Positions 44,979 to 54,259 of a stretch of DNA of 64,000 bases are shown here, in pieces. The notes under the pieces were generated by a model, which saw only the letters and a program-made list of their open reading frames with translations, had not been told where the DNA came from and ran no database searches. Origin of the DNA: Pseudomonas saponiphila (GTDB lineage Bacteria; Pseudomonadota; Gammaproteobacteria; Pseudomonadales; Pseudomonadaceae); NCBI RefSeq assembly GCF_900105185.1, contig NZ_FNTJ01000002.1:2209411-2273410 (forward strand). Reading direction: 5' to 3'. The first letter of the stretch is position 1. Every line of letters starts with the position of its first letter. Both the position numbers and the translations under genes were made by a program.

Positions 44979-46564
44979 GCGGTTTCGTCGACCCAGCGTT
45001 GTTCCAATCGGGTTTGCGGGCCCCGGGGCGGGACGCCCAGGTGGCAGTCCAGATCGCCGACATCCAGCCCCGCGGCCAGCAGGCGTTCACGCAGGTTGCC
45101 CAGGTGGCTCTCGATCAGGCCTGCCGTGTAGGGACGCTCGGCCCACAGCTGGCTGGACAGGCGTCCTTGAATCAGTTGCGCCTGGACCTGCAGCGGCCCC
45201 AGCGGGTCGAGGTCGAACGCCAGGTCGACCCGCCACAGCGCTTGTTTGACCGGGCGCTCGTCACGCTTGTGCGACGGTTCTGGTTCGGGTTCCTGCGTTT
45301 CTTCCCGTTGCAGCTTGACCTGCAAGGGCACGATGTCTTGCAGATTGCGCATGGGGATTTCCAATTGCCAGGTGGTCAGTTGCCGGCCATCGTCGGTCAG
45401 GCCGCTCTGTTCCAGGCTCGCCAATTGGTGGCTTTGCAGGCGTGATACCGCGGCGGCGGCCAGGCGCAGCAAATGTTGCAGGTCACCTTCGCCATCCAGG
45501 CTTTGCAGCAGTCGCTGTGGCAGTGGGAAGCCGCCGGGCGAGGTCTTGGCGCTGACCTGGCCGAGGGTGCCCAGGGCGCTGCGTACAAAGCTCGGCAGCG
45601 ATTGCGCCAGGGTGTTGGCGGCGATGATTGCGTTGAAGCTGCTGGAGGAGGGCAGTCCCGGGGTCAGCTGGGCGATCAGGCGCAGCAGGTCGCCCTTCAG
45701 GTCGGGCGCCTGAGCGGGATTGGCTCCGGCCAGCAGCTTGGCTTCCAGGAACAGACCGCTGCCCAGCAGGGCCTGGGCCACTCCGCGCGAGGTGCTCAAC
45801 TGTTGCTGGTCCGGCAGACCGGCCAGCAAGCGCTCCACGGCGGCCCGCAGGTCGGCCGATGACGTGGACAGTTCGCTGTCGGCGGGCAGGTTCTGCAGGA
45901 GGTTGATCAGCCCGCTCAGGGAGCCCTGGCGGCTTTGCTGGCTGGCCAGTTGTGCGGCGATGGCCAGTTGCTCCTGGCGGTTGCCCAGGGGGACGAAGTT
46001 CAGGGTCTGCGCATCCGCCACCAGGGCGCTGAGCAGGCTGCCGATACGCAGCGGCTGCGGGCTGTCGATGCTCAAGGTGGCGCCGCTTTGAGCGGTATTG
46101 AGCAGGCTGACCAGCGAGCGATAGATCAGCGGCTGGTTGGTGCCCTGGGGCAGCGGCTGGCTCGTCAGGACCTTGCCCTGGAGCAGGGTGCCCGGGGGCA
46201 GTTGACTGGTGTCCAGGCGAGTCAGGGCAGCGACGTTGGAGGCAATGGCCTGCTGCACGGTGATCGCCAGGTTGCCGGCCGAAGGCTGGATCACCGCCAG
46301 GCTGGTGCCCTGGGGCAAGGGCTGGCTGCTGGTGGCCTGCACGGTGGTTTGCCGGCCGTTGTCCAGGGTCACCTTGAGCAGCAGCTGGAAGGTCTGGTCG
46401 GTCTGCTTGAGCGACAGCACTTCGGCCTTGGCGCTCTGGCCGGCGGCAATCAAGCCTTCCAGGGGCGGCACCAGCTTGAGCAGTTCGCCGCTGATCGGCT
46501 GAGGGCGCAAGGGGCCGGGAGCGGGCACCTGGGGCAGTGGCAGGATGTTTATTTCGCCTGTCAT
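44975..46564 (-). CDS. Second FliK-like hook-length control protein
   Basis: A 529-residue Gln/Leu/Ser-rich protein with a C-terminal FliK-type domain (residues about 395-510: TTWQLEIPMRNLQDIVPLQVKLQ, WRVDLAFDLDPLGPLQVQAQL, LIESHLGNLRERLLAAG). It has no signal peptide. It is distinct from the fliK at 22875 and is co-transcribed with a stand-alone FlhB C-domain gene, its natural functional partner. The role is not established. Confidence 0.82.
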   Translation of the reverse strand: MTGEINILPLPQVPAPGPLRPQPISGELLKLVPPLEGLIAAGQSAKAEVLSLKQTDQTFQLLLKVTLDNGRQTTVQATSSQPLPQGTSLAVIQPSAGNLAITVQQAIASNVAALTRLDTSQLPPGTLLQGKVLTSQPLPQGTNQPLIYRSLVSLLNTAQSGATLSIDSPQPLRIGSLLSALVADAQTLNFVPLGNRQEQLAIAAQLASQQSRQGSLSGLINLLQNLPADSELSTSSADLRAAVERLLAGLPDQQQLSTSRGVAQALLGSGLFLEAKLLAGANPAQAPDLKGDLLRLIAQLTPGLPSSSSFNAIIAANTLAQSLPSFVRSALGTLGQVSAKTSPGGFPLPQRLLQSLDGEGDLQHLLRLAAAAVSRLQSHQLASLEQSGLTDDGRQLTTWQLEIPMRNLQDIVPLQVKLQREETQEPEPEPSHKRDERPVKQALWRVDLAFDLDPLGPLQVQAQLIQGRLSSQLWAERPYTAGLIESHLGNLRERLLAAGLDVGDLDCHLGVPPRGPQTRLEQRWVDETA

Positions 46565-46760
46565 TCGGACACAACCTGTGGAAATTAGCCCTCTTTAGAG
46601 TAGGGCTTCGCATGTATAATGCCGCCCGTCTTTGGGGGAGTGGGGAAAACATTGCAAATGTTTGACGCAGCTCTCTAGAACAGGCCGCCAATGCATTTAT
46701 CCTGCATCCCTTTAACGGCCGCTCCACTGCCGACTTGAACCCGTAAAGGCCCACCATCCC
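46565..46760. promoter_or_regulatory. Divergent intergenic region with probable ccm promoter
   Basis: Between the divergent FliK-like gene and ccmA. A perfect TATAAT lies at 46615-46620 on the plus strand; upstream of it TCTTTA or TTTAGA gives only a weak -35. The ccmA start is about 140 bp beyond, leaving a rather long leader with GC-rich blocks. Nothing else recognised. Confidence 0.5.
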
Positions 46761-47396
46761 TTGACCAGCCCTCTTCTTGAAGCCGTAGCACTCTCTTGCG
46801 AGCGCGACTGGCGGATGCTGTTTGAACACTTGGAGTTGCGTCTGACCGGCGGAGACATGGTGCAGATCAGCGGCCCCAACGGCAGTGGCAAGACCAGCTT
46901 GCTGCGCTTGCTCGCCGGCCTGATGCAACCCACCAGTGGCCAGGTACTGCTCAATGGCCAGCCCTTGCATGGCCAGCGTGCTGAACTGGCGCGCAACCTG
47001 TTGTGGATCGGCCACGCCGCCGGAATCAAGGATGTCCTGACTCCCGAGGAAAATCTCAACTGGCTCTGTGCCCTGCACCAGCGGGCCACGCGCGACGCTA
47101 TCTGGCAGGCCCTGGCGGCTGTCGGCCTGCGCGGTTTCGAGGACGTCGCCTGTCACACCCTGTCCGCCGGCCAGCAGCGCCGTGTGGCCCTGGCCCGGCT
47201 GTACCTGGACGGCCCCCCGCTGTGGATCCTCGACGAACCCTTCACCGCCCTGGACAAACAGGGCGTGGCCCAGCTCGAGGAGCACCTGGCCAATCATTGC
47301 GAACGCGGCGGCATGGTGGTCCTGACCACTCACCACACTCTGGCTCGCATGCCGTCGGGCTACCGCGATCTGGACCTGGGACGGTGGGCGGCATGA
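46761..47396 (+). CDS. ccmA: Cytochrome c biogenesis ATPase CcmA
   Basis: A 211-residue ABC ATPase: Walker [12 protein letters not shown], signature [14 protein letters not shown] and Walker [12 protein letters not shown]. CcmA and CcmB drive release of the heme-loaded chaperone CcmE. It starts with TTG; no ATG or GTG gives a complete first strand. Overlaps ccmB by 4 nt. Confidence 0.95.
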   Translation: MTSPLLEAVALSCERDWRMLFEHLELRLTGGDMVQISGPNGSGKTSLLRLLAGLMQPTSGQVLLNGQPLHGQRAELARNLLWIGHAAGIKDVLTPEENLNWLCALHQRATRDAIWQALAAVGLRGFEDVACHTLSAGQQRRVALARLYLDGPPLWILDEPFTALDKQGVAQLEEHLANHCERGGMVVLTTHHTLARMPSGYRDLDLGRWAA

Positions 47397-48061
47397 GCGT
47401 ATTTGCCCAATTGCTGGCCCGTGAAGCGCGCTTGCTGTTCCGACGTCCGGCGGAGCTGGCCAATCCCCTGGTGTTTTTCGCCATCGTCGTCGCACTGTTC
47501 CCATTGGCCGTGGGACCTGAGACAAATCTGTTGCAAACCTTGTCTCCGGGGCTGGTCTGGGTGGCGGCCTTATTGTCCGTCCTGCTCTCGCTAGACGGGC
47601 TTTTTCGCAGTGATTTCGAGGATGGATCCCTTGAGCAGTGGGTCCTTTCGTCGCACCCCCTGGCTCTTCTGGTTTTGGCCAAGGTACTGGCACACTGGGC
47701 CTTTTCCGGCCTGGCACTGGTATTGCTTGCACCCTTGCTGGCCTTGATGCTCGGCTTGCCTACCGCCTGCCTGCCGGTGTTGCTGCTGTCATTGCTGCTG
47801 GGCACTCCGGTGCTGAGCCTGCTGGGCGCAGTGGGCGCTGCACTGACGGTGGGGTTGAAGCGCGGTGGCTTGCTGCTGGCGTTGCTGATCCTGCCCTTGT
47901 ACATCCCGGTACTGATTCTCGGCAGTGGCGCCTTGCAGGCGGCGCTGCAGGGCATGCCGGCGACAGGTTATCTGCTGTGGCTTGGGAGCCTGACCGCCCT
48001 GGCAGTGACCCTTACACCCTTTGCAATAGCTGCTGGCCTGAAGATCAGCGTCGGCGAATAA
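47393..48061 (+). CDS. ccmB: Heme exporter membrane protein CcmB
   Basis: A 222-residue protein with six predicted membrane helices, the permease partner of CcmA. The ATG at 47393 ([20 protein letters not shown]) overlaps the ccmA stop; the longer frame upstream is ccmA in another phase. A 78-bp gap precedes ccmC. Confidence 0.94.
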   Translation: MSVFAQLLAREARLLFRRPAELANPLVFFAIVVALFPLAVGPETNLLQTLSPGLVWVAALLSVLLSLDGLFRSDFEDGSLEQWVLSSHPLALLVLAKVLAHWAFSGLALVLLAPLLALMLGLPTACLPVLLLSLLLGTPVLSLLGAVGAALTVGLKRGGLLLALLILPLYIPVLILGSGALQAALQGMPATGYLLWLGSLTALAVTLTPFAIAAGLKISVGE

Positions 48062-48139
48062 TGAGGTCTGGTTGTTTTTTGACCAGTAAAGACCCTGGCT
48101 GTTCGTGAAAGCGAAGAGCAACCGTGATGGAAACAGTGA

Positions 48140-48895
48140 ATGAACTGGACTTGGTTTCATAAGCTCGGCTCGCCTAAATGGTTCTACGGCATCAGCGGCA
48201 GGATGCTGCCCTGGCTCAGCATCGCCGCGGTGTTGCTGATTGCCGTCGGCGTGGTCTGGGGCCTGGCCTTCGCGCCGCCGGACTACCAGCAGGGCAACAG
48301 CTTTCGCATCATCTATATTCATGTTCCGGCGGCGATGCTGGCCCAGTCCTGCTACGTGATGCTGGCGGTCTGCGGCGTGGTCGGCCTGGTGTGGAAGATG
48401 AAGCTGGCGGACGTGGCGCTGCAATGCGCGGCGCCGATCGGCGCCTGGATGACCGCTGTGGCGCTGGTGACCGGGGCCATTTGGGGCAAGCCGACCTGGG
48501 GCTCATGGTGGGTCTGGGATGCACGACTTACGTCGATGTTGATCCTGCTGTTTCTGTACTTCGGTCTGATTGCCTTGGGCAACGCCATCAGCAATCGTGA
48601 CAGCGCCGCCAAGGCCTGTGCGGTGCTGGCTATTGTCGGCGTGGTGAACATCCCGATCATCAAGTACTCGGTGGAGTGGTGGAACACCCTGCACCAGGGC
48701 GCAACCTTCACCCTCACCGAGAAACCGGCCATGCCGGTGGAAATGTGGCTGCCGCTGCTGCTCACCGCCTTGGGCTTCTACTGCTTCTTCGGTGCCGTGC
48801 TGTTGCTGCGCATGCGCCTGGAAGTGCTCAAGCGCGAAGCCCGGGCCAGTTGGGTCAAGGCCGAAGTCCAAGGTTGCCTGGAGAGCGTTCGATGA
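48140..48895 (+). CDS. ccmC: Heme-handling protein CcmC
   Basis: A 251-residue six-helix membrane protein that passes heme to CcmE. The tryptophan-rich heme motif is [16 protein letters not shown], flanked by conserved histidines ([18 protein letters not shown]). Overlaps ccmD by 4 nt. Confidence 0.95.
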   Translation: MNWTWFHKLGSPKWFYGISGRMLPWLSIAAVLLIAVGVVWGLAFAPPDYQQGNSFRIIYIHVPAAMLAQSCYVMLAVCGVVGLVWKMKLADVALQCAAPIGAWMTAVALVTGAIWGKPTWGSWWVWDARLTSMLILLFLYFGLIALGNAISNRDSAAKACAVLAIVGVVNIPIIKYSVEWWNTLHQGATFTLTEKPAMPVEMWLPLLLTALGFYCFFGAVLLLRMRLEVLKREARASWVKAEVQGCLESVR

Positions 48896-49068
48896 GTTTT
48901 GCATCCTTCAGCGACTTTCTCGCCATGGGCCATCACGGCCTGTATGTCTGGTCGGCCTATGGCATCTGCCTGGCGGTCCTGGCCGTCAACGTGGCGGAGC
49001 CGATCCTGGCCCGCAAGCGTTATCTGCAACAAGAGGCGCGTCGTCTGCGCCGGGAGAACGGTAAGTGA
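48892..49068 (+). CDS. ccmD: Heme exporter accessory protein CcmD
   Basis: A 58-residue single-helix membrane protein (membrane part about residues 14-38) with a basic cytoplasmic tail ([17 protein letters not shown]). Needed for release of holo-CcmE from CcmABC. Starts within the ccmC stop and overlaps ccmE by 4 nt. Confidence 0.93.
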   Translation: MSFASFSDFLAMGHHGLYVWSAYGICLAVLAVNVAEPILARKRYLQQEARRLRRENGK

Positions 49069-49520
49069 ATCCGCTGCGTAAAAAGCGTCTTTTGATCATC
49101 CTGGCGATCCTGGTGGGCGTCGGCATCGCCGTCGGCCTGGCCCTCAGCGCGCTGAAGGAAAACATCAACCTGTTCTACACCCCGACCCAGATTGCCAACG
49201 GCGAAGCGCCGCTGGACACGCGGATTCGTGCCGGAGGCATGGTCCAGGCCGGTTCCCTGGAGCGCTCCGCCGACTCCCTGGACGTCAAGTTCGTGGTCAC
49301 CGACTTCAACAAGTCGGTGACCATCACCTACCGTGGCATCCTCCCGGACCTGTTCCGCGAAGGGCAGGGCATTGTTGCCCTGGGCAAGCTCAATACCGAT
49401 GGCGTGGTGGTGGCCGATGAAGTGCTGGCCAAGCACGACGAGAAGTACATGCCGCCGGAAGTCACCAAGGCGTTGAAAGACAGCGGCCAGTCGGCACCGA
49501 CACCAGCCAAAGAGGGGTAA
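49065..49520 (+). CDS. ccmE: Cytochrome c maturation heme chaperone CcmE
   Basis: A 151-residue periplasmic OB-fold protein anchored by one N-terminal helix (about 8-28). The covalent heme-binding His124 and the following Tyr128 lie in [16 protein letters not shown] start overlapping the ccmD stop. Confidence 0.95.
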   Translation: MNPLRKKRLLIILAILVGVGIAVGLALSALKENINLFYTPTQIANGEAPLDTRIRAGGMVQAGSLERSADSLDVKFVVTDFNKSVTITYRGILPDLFREGQGIVALGKLNTDGVVVADEVLAKHDEKYMPPEVTKALKDSGQSAPTPAKEG

Positions 49521-49523
49521 GCC

Positions 49524-51512
49524 ATGAGTTCCGCACTGTTCATTCCTGAACTCGGCCAACTGGCGATGATCCTCGCCCTGTGCTTTGCCCTGGTCCAGGC
49601 GGTGCTGCCGCTGCTGGGGGCCTGGCGCGGCGATCGGCTGTGGATGAGCCTGGCCCAGCCGGCGGCCTGGGGGCAGTTCGCCTTCCTGGTGTTTGCCTTC
49701 GGCTGCCTGACCCATGCCTTCATGACCGACGACTTCTCGGTGGCCTATGTGGCCCACAACTCCAACAGCGCCTTGCCCTGGTACTACAAGTTCAGTGCGG
49801 TATGGGGCGCTCATGAAGGTTCGCTGCTGCTCTGGGCACTGATCCTGGGTGGCTGGACCTTCGCCGTGTCGGTGTTCTCGCGCCAGTTGCCCCAGGTGAT
49901 GCTGGCCCGGGTGCTGGCGGTAATGGGCCTGATCAGCACCGGCTTCCTGTCGTTCCTGATCGTCACTTCCAACCCGTTCGCGCGGATCCTGCCGCAGGTG
50001 CCGGCCGATGGGCGTGACCTCAATCCGCTGCTGCAGGACATCGGCCTGATCGTTCATCCGCCGATGCTCTACATGGGCTATGTCGGTTTCTCGGTGGCCT
50101 TCGCCTTTGCCATCGCGGCGTTGCTGGGCGGTCGCCTGGACGCCGCCTGGGCCCGCTGGTCGCGGCCCTGGACCATTGTCGCCTGGGCCTTCCTCGGCAT
50201 CGGTATCACCCTGGGCTCGTGGTGGGCCTACTACGAGCTCGGCTGGGGTGGCTGGTGGTTCTGGGACCCGGTGGAGAACGCCTCGTTCATGCCTTGGCTG
50301 GTGGGCACGGCGCTGATCCACTCCCTGGCGGTCACGGAAAAGCGCGGGGTATTCAAGAGCTGGACTGTGTTGCTGGCGATTGCGGCCTTCTCCCTCAGCC
50401 TGCTGGGGACCTTCCTGGTGCGCTCCGGGGTCCTGACCTCGGTCCATGCCTTCGCCGCAGATCCCGAGCGTGGCGTGTTCATCCTGATCTTCCTGCTGTT
50501 CGTGGTGGGCGGCTCGCTGACCCTGTTCGCCCTGCGCGCGCCGGTGGTCAAGAGCCATGTGGGCTTCAACCTGTGGTCCCGTGAAACCCTGCTGCTGGGC
50601 AACAACCTGGTGTTGGTAGTGGCAGCCTCGATGATTCTGCTGGGCACCCTCTACCCGCTGGTACTGGATGCCCTGAGCGGCGCCAAGCTGTCGGTGGGGC
50701 CGCCGTACTTCAACGCGCTGTTCATTCCGCTGATGGCGCTGCTGATGGTGGTGATGGCGGTGGGCGTGCTGGTGCGCTGGAAGGACACCCCGGTGAAATG
50801 GCTGATGGGCATGCTTGGTCCGGTATTGCTGGGTAGCGTGGCCCTGGCCGTGGTGGCGGGCATTGCCTACGGCGATTTCAACTGGGCGGTGCTGGCGACC
50901 TTCCTGCTGGCGGCCTGGGTGCTGCTGGCCGGGGTGCGCGACCTCTTCGACAAGACCCGGCACAAGGGCCTGATCAAGGGGCTGCCCGGCCTGACCCGCA
51001 GTTACTGGGGCATGCAACTGGCGCACCTGGGCATCGCCGTCTGTGCCCTGGGCGTGGTGCTGTCGAGCCAGAACAGCGCCGAGCGCGACCTGCGCCTGGC
51101 GCCGGGTGAATCCATGGAACTGGCCGGCTATCACTTCATCTTCGAGGGCGCCAAGCATTTCGAAGGGCCGAACTTCACGTCCGACAAGGGCACCGTGCGT
51201 GTGGTGCGCGATGGCAAGGAAGTGGCGGTGCTGCACCCGGAAAAGCGCCTGTACACCGTGCAGAGCTCGATGATGACCGAGGCCGGGATCGATGCCGGTT
51301 TCACCCGTGACCTGTATGTGGCCCTGGGCGAACCCCTGGGTGAAGGCGCCTGGGCGGTGCGGGTGCACGTCAAGCCGTTCGTGCGCTGGATCTGGTTCGG
51401 CGGCCTGCTCACCGGTTTTGGTGGCTTGCTCGCGGCCATGGACCGGCGTTACCGGATCAAGGTTAAAAGCCGCGTGCGCGAAGCGCTGGGCATGACAGGA
51501 GCTACGGCATGA
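49524..51512 (+). CDS. ccmF: Cytochrome c heme ligation protein CcmF
   Basis: A 662-residue polytopic membrane protein that attaches heme to apocytochrome c. The WWD motif is WGGWWFWDPVENASFMPWL (near residues 240-258), with conserved histidines in periplasmic loops. Overlaps ccmG by 4 nt. Confidence 0.96.
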   Translation: MSSALFIPELGQLAMILALCFALVQAVLPLLGAWRGDRLWMSLAQPAAWGQFAFLVFAFGCLTHAFMTDDFSVAYVAHNSNSALPWYYKFSAVWGAHEGSLLLWALILGGWTFAVSVFSRQLPQVMLARVLAVMGLISTGFLSFLIVTSNPFARILPQVPADGRDLNPLLQDIGLIVHPPMLYMGYVGFSVAFAFAIAALLGGRLDAAWARWSRPWTIVAWAFLGIGITLGSWWAYYELGWGGWWFWDPVENASFMPWLVGTALIHSLAVTEKRGVFKSWTVLLAIAAFSLSLLGTFLVRSGVLTSVHAFAADPERGVFILIFLLFVVGGSLTLFALRAPVVKSHVGFNLWSRETLLLGNNLVLVVAASMILLGTLYPLVLDALSGAKLSVGPPYFNALFIPLMALLMVVMAVGVLVRWKDTPVKWLMGMLGPVLLGSVALAVVAGIAYGDFNWAVLATFLLAAWVLLAGVRDLFDKTRHKGLIKGLPGLTRSYWGMQLAHLGIAVCALGVVLSSQNSAERDLRLAPGESMELAGYHFIFEGAKHFEGPNFTSDKGTVRVVRDGKEVAVLHPEKRLYTVQSSMMTEAGIDAGFTRDLYVALGEPLGEGAWAVRVHVKPFVRWIWFGGLLTGFGGLLAAMDRRYRIKVKSRVREALGMTGATA

Positions 51513-52045
51513 GACGCTGGATGATGATGTTGCCCCTGGCGGTGTTCCTGGTGGTGGCGGTGTTCCTCTATCGCGGGTTGTACCTGGATCCGGCCGAGCT
51601 GCCGTCGGCGATGATCGGCAAGCCGTTCCCGGAGTTCTCCCTGCCGTCGGTGCAGGGCGACAAGACCCTGACCCGTGCCGACCTGCTGGGCAAGCCGGCG
51701 CTGGTCAATGTCTGGGGCACCTGGTGCATTTCCTGCCGGGTCGAGCACCCGGTGCTGAACAAGCTGGCCGAGAAGGGCGTGGTGATCTACGGCATCAACT
51801 ACAAGGACGTCAACGCCGACGCCCTGAAGTGGCTGGCCGAGTTCCACAACCCCTACCAACTGGATGTGCGTGACGAGGAGGGCTCCCTGGGCCTGAACCT
51901 CGGCGTCTACGGCGCCCCGGAAACCTTCTTCATCGATGCCAAGGGCATCATCCGCGACAAGTTTGTCGGGGTGATCGACGAAGTGGTGTGGCGCGAGCAA
52001 CTGGCCGCCAAGTACCAGGCCCTGGTCGATGAGGCCAAGCCATGA
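51509..52045 (+). CDS. ccmG: Thiol:disulfide oxidoreductase CcmG (DsbE)
   Basis: A 178-residue membrane-anchored thioredoxin. N-terminal anchor at about 5-22; active site Cys73-x-x-Cys76 in WGTWCISCRVEHP; YGAPETFFID is the family cis-proline loop. It keeps apocytochrome cysteines reduced. Overlaps ccmH by 4 nt. Confidence 0.96.
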   Translation: MRRWMMMLPLAVFLVVAVFLYRGLYLDPAELPSAMIGKPFPEFSLPSVQGDKTLTRADLLGKPALVNVWGTWCISCRVEHPVLNKLAEKGVVIYGINYKDVNADALKWLAEFHNPYQLDVRDEEGSLGLNLGVYGAPETFFIDAKGIIRDKFVGVIDEVVWREQLAAKYQALVDEAKP

Positions 52046-52512
52046 AGCGCTGGTTAGCCGCCGCCATCCTCGGCCTGGGCATCGCCGGTGTGGCCCACGC
52101 TGCTATCGATACCTACCAGTTCGCCAGCGACGCCGAGCGCGAAAGGTTCCACGAGCTGACCAAGGAACTGCGCTGCCCCAAGTGCCAGAACCAGGATATC
52201 GCCGATTCCAACGCGCCGATTGCCGCCGACTTGCGCAAAGAGATTTTCCGCATGCTCGGCGAGGGCAAGGACAATCAGCAGATCATCGACTTCATGGTCG
52301 ACCGCTACGGCGACTTCGTGCGCTACCGGCCGGCCCTGACCGGCAAGACCGCGCTGCTCTGGTTCGGCCCTGCCGGGCTGCTGCTGGGCGGCCTGGTGAT
52401 CATTGCCGTGATTGTCCGGCGTCGGCGCGTGGAGCGCAGCGACAGCCCGAATACGCTTTCCGTCGAAGAGCGTCAGCGCCTCGACCAACTGCTGGATAAA
52501 AACCACCCATGA
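52042..52512 (+). CDS. ccmH: Cytochrome c maturation protein CcmH
   Basis: A 156-residue protein with a signal peptide (residues 1-20), the redox pair Cys45-x-x-Cys48 in LRCPKCQNQ and a C-terminal membrane helix (about 110-130). It is the short CcmH form; the TPR part is a separate gene, ccmI, which it overlaps by 4 nt. Confidence 0.95.
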   Translation: MKRWLAAAILGLGIAGVAHAAIDTYQFASDAERERFHELTKELRCPKCQNQDIADSNAPIAADLRKEIFRMLGEGKDNQQIIDFMVDRYGDFVRYRPALTGKTALLWFGPAGLLLGGLVIIAVIVRRRRVERSDSPNTLSVEERQRLDQLLDKNHP

Positions 52513-53714
52513 TTGATTTCTGGCTTGCAGCAGGCCTGCTGCTCCTGATCGCCCTGAGTTTCCTGTTGATCCCGGTATTGCGCGAGCGTCGTGCCCAGCG
52601 TGAAGAGGATCGTACCGCGCTGAACGTGGCGCTTTATGAAGAGCGCGTGGCTGAACTGCACGGCCAGCAAGCCGAAGGCGTGCTCAGTGCCGAGCAGATG
52701 GACGCCGGGCGCGCCGAAGCGGCCCGGGAACTCTTGGCGGACACCGAAGGCAGCGGCACGGCGCGTACTTCGCGCCTGGGCAAGCCACTGCCATTGCTGG
52801 CGGCGCTGTTGGTGCCGGTGCTGGGCCTGGGCCTGTACCTGCATTTTGGTGCTAGCGACAAGGTCGAGCTGACCCGGGAATTCGCCCAGGCGCCGCAGTC
52901 CATGGAGGAAATGACCCGGCGCCTGGAGCGCGCGGTGGCGGCCCAGCCGGATTCTGCCGAAGGTCTGTATTTCCTCGGACGCACCTACATGGCCCAGGAT
53001 CGCCCGGCAGACGCGGCGAAGATCTTCGAACGCACCGTAGCCGTGGCCGGCCGTCAGCCCGAACTCCTGGGGCAATGGGCCCAGGCCCAGTACTTCGCCG
53101 ACAACAAGCAATGGTCGGACAAGGTCCAGGGCCTGACCGACGAAGCGCTGAAAGCCGACCCCAACGAAGTCACCAGCCTCGGGCTGCTGGGGATCGCCGC
53201 CTTCGAAGGCGGGCGCTACCAGGACGCCATCGATTACTGGAAACGGCTGCAGGCGCAACTGCCGCCGGACGACAACTCCCGTGCGGCGCTGCAGGGCGGG
53301 ATCGAGCGGGCCAGCGAGAAGCTGGTGGCCGGTGGCGGCAAGGTTGCCAGCGAGCCTGTGGCCCCGGCCAAGGGCGCGGTGCTCAAGGTTCGGGTCGACC
53401 TGGCAGCGCAGCTCAAGGCCAAGGTCCAGCCGGGCGACAGCGTGTTCATCTTCGCCCGTGCCACCCAGGGCCCGCCCGCACCGCTGGCGGCCAAGCGCCT
53501 GACTGTGGCCGATCTGCCGGCTACAGTCGAACTGGGCGATAGCGACGCGATGATGCCGCAGTTGAAACTGTCGAACTTCCCTGAAGTCCAACTGGTCGCG
53601 CGCATTTCCCGCGCCGGCAAGCCGACGGCCGGCGAGTGGGTTGGGCGTAGCCAGCCATTGCCCAGCAGCACCACGGCCGCGCAACAGCTGACCATCGACA
53701 GTCCGGATCAATAA
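52509..53714 (+). CDS. ccmI: Apocytochrome c chaperone CcmI (CycH)
   Basis: A 401-residue protein with two N-terminal membrane helices (about 2-20 and 95-113), a periplasmic TPR domain (about 125-265: [25 protein letters not shown]) and a C-terminal beta domain. It holds apocytochrome c for heme ligation. Last gene of the ccm operon. Confidence 0.94.
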   Translation: MIDFWLAAGLLLLIALSFLLIPVLRERRAQREEDRTALNVALYEERVAELHGQQAEGVLSAEQMDAGRAEAARELLADTEGSGTARTSRLGKPLPLLAALLVPVLGLGLYLHFGASDKVELTREFAQAPQSMEEMTRRLERAVAAQPDSAEGLYFLGRTYMAQDRPADAAKIFERTVAVAGRQPELLGQWAQAQYFADNKQWSDKVQGLTDEALKADPNEVTSLGLLGIAAFEGGRYQDAIDYWKRLQAQLPPDDNSRAALQGGIERASEKLVAGGGKVASEPVAPAKGAVLKVRVDLAAQLKAKVQPGDSVFIFARATQGPPAPLAAKRLTVADLPATVELGDSDAMMPQLKLSNFPEVQLVARISRAGKPTAGEWVGRSQPLPSSTTAAQQLTIDSPDQ

Positions 53715-53728
53715 CCAGAGAAGCCGCC

Positions 53729-54130
53729 ATGACCGCCATCGCTCGTATCACCCTGTTGTCACTGGTCCTGGGGTTGAGCGCGTGTACGGTCCAGCGGCCG
53801 GTGCCAACCTCCTCTGAACCCATTCCGCCCGTGGGGCCGAGCACTCGCCCGGCGCCGTCCACGGCCCCGGGCAAGCACAGCGCGCCTATCCCTGCCGCCA
53901 AACCCCAGCCTCGTACCTCCGCCAGTTTTGCCCCGCCGCCAGGTGGGCACAGTCACTGGGACGCCCGGCTCGGGGTCTATGTGCTGGACGACCAGAACAA
54001 CACGTTCTACCGCCAGCGCACCTATTACCGTTGGAACAACGGTTGGAGCCGCTCCATCAGCCCCGACGGACCTTGGGAAGACACTGATGTTCATGGTGTA
54101 CCCGCAGGGCTGGGGCGTCAGTTCCAGTAG
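53729..54130 (+). CDS. Small putative lipoprotein
   Basis: A 133-residue protein. A lipobox-type signal (LVLGLSAC, Cys at about 20) is followed by a Pro/Ser/Thr-rich spacer (25-72) and a compact C-terminal region rich in Tyr and Trp (RTYYRWNNGWSRSI). No known domain recognised. It starts 14 nt after ccmI and could be expressed with it. A periplasmic location is inferred from the signal only. Confidence 0.78.
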   Translation: MTAIARITLLSLVLGLSACTVQRPVPTSSEPIPPVGPSTRPAPSTAPGKHSAPIPAAKPQPRTSASFAPPPGGHSHWDARLGVYVLDDQNNTFYRQRTYYRWNNGWSRSISPDGPWEDTDVHGVPAGLGRQFQ

Positions 54131-54259
54131 TCGCCAGGCTTCTTGCCTGATTGATTGCACCGGCGGCGTGCGCCTTGCCGCGACCCGCGGATGATTTAAG
54201 CCCCGGGTCGGCTGGCCGATACAGCGGGGTGTTCCTGAGTATCTGCCGTTGAGCGCCCA

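Noticed and set aside
45483-47732. A 749-codon minus-strand open frame spanning the FliK-like gene and ccmA
   Set aside because: It is a high-GC shadow: the part over ccmA is antisense to clear ABC ATPase motifs and the part over the FliK-like gene is in another phase. The translation is low-complexity Pro/Arg/Ala.
49020-51368. A 782-codon antisense frame over ccmE/ccmF
   Set aside because: It is His/Gln/Arg-rich with no domain and lies opposite well-supported ccm genes; typical of antisense frames in GC-rich Pseudomonas DNA.
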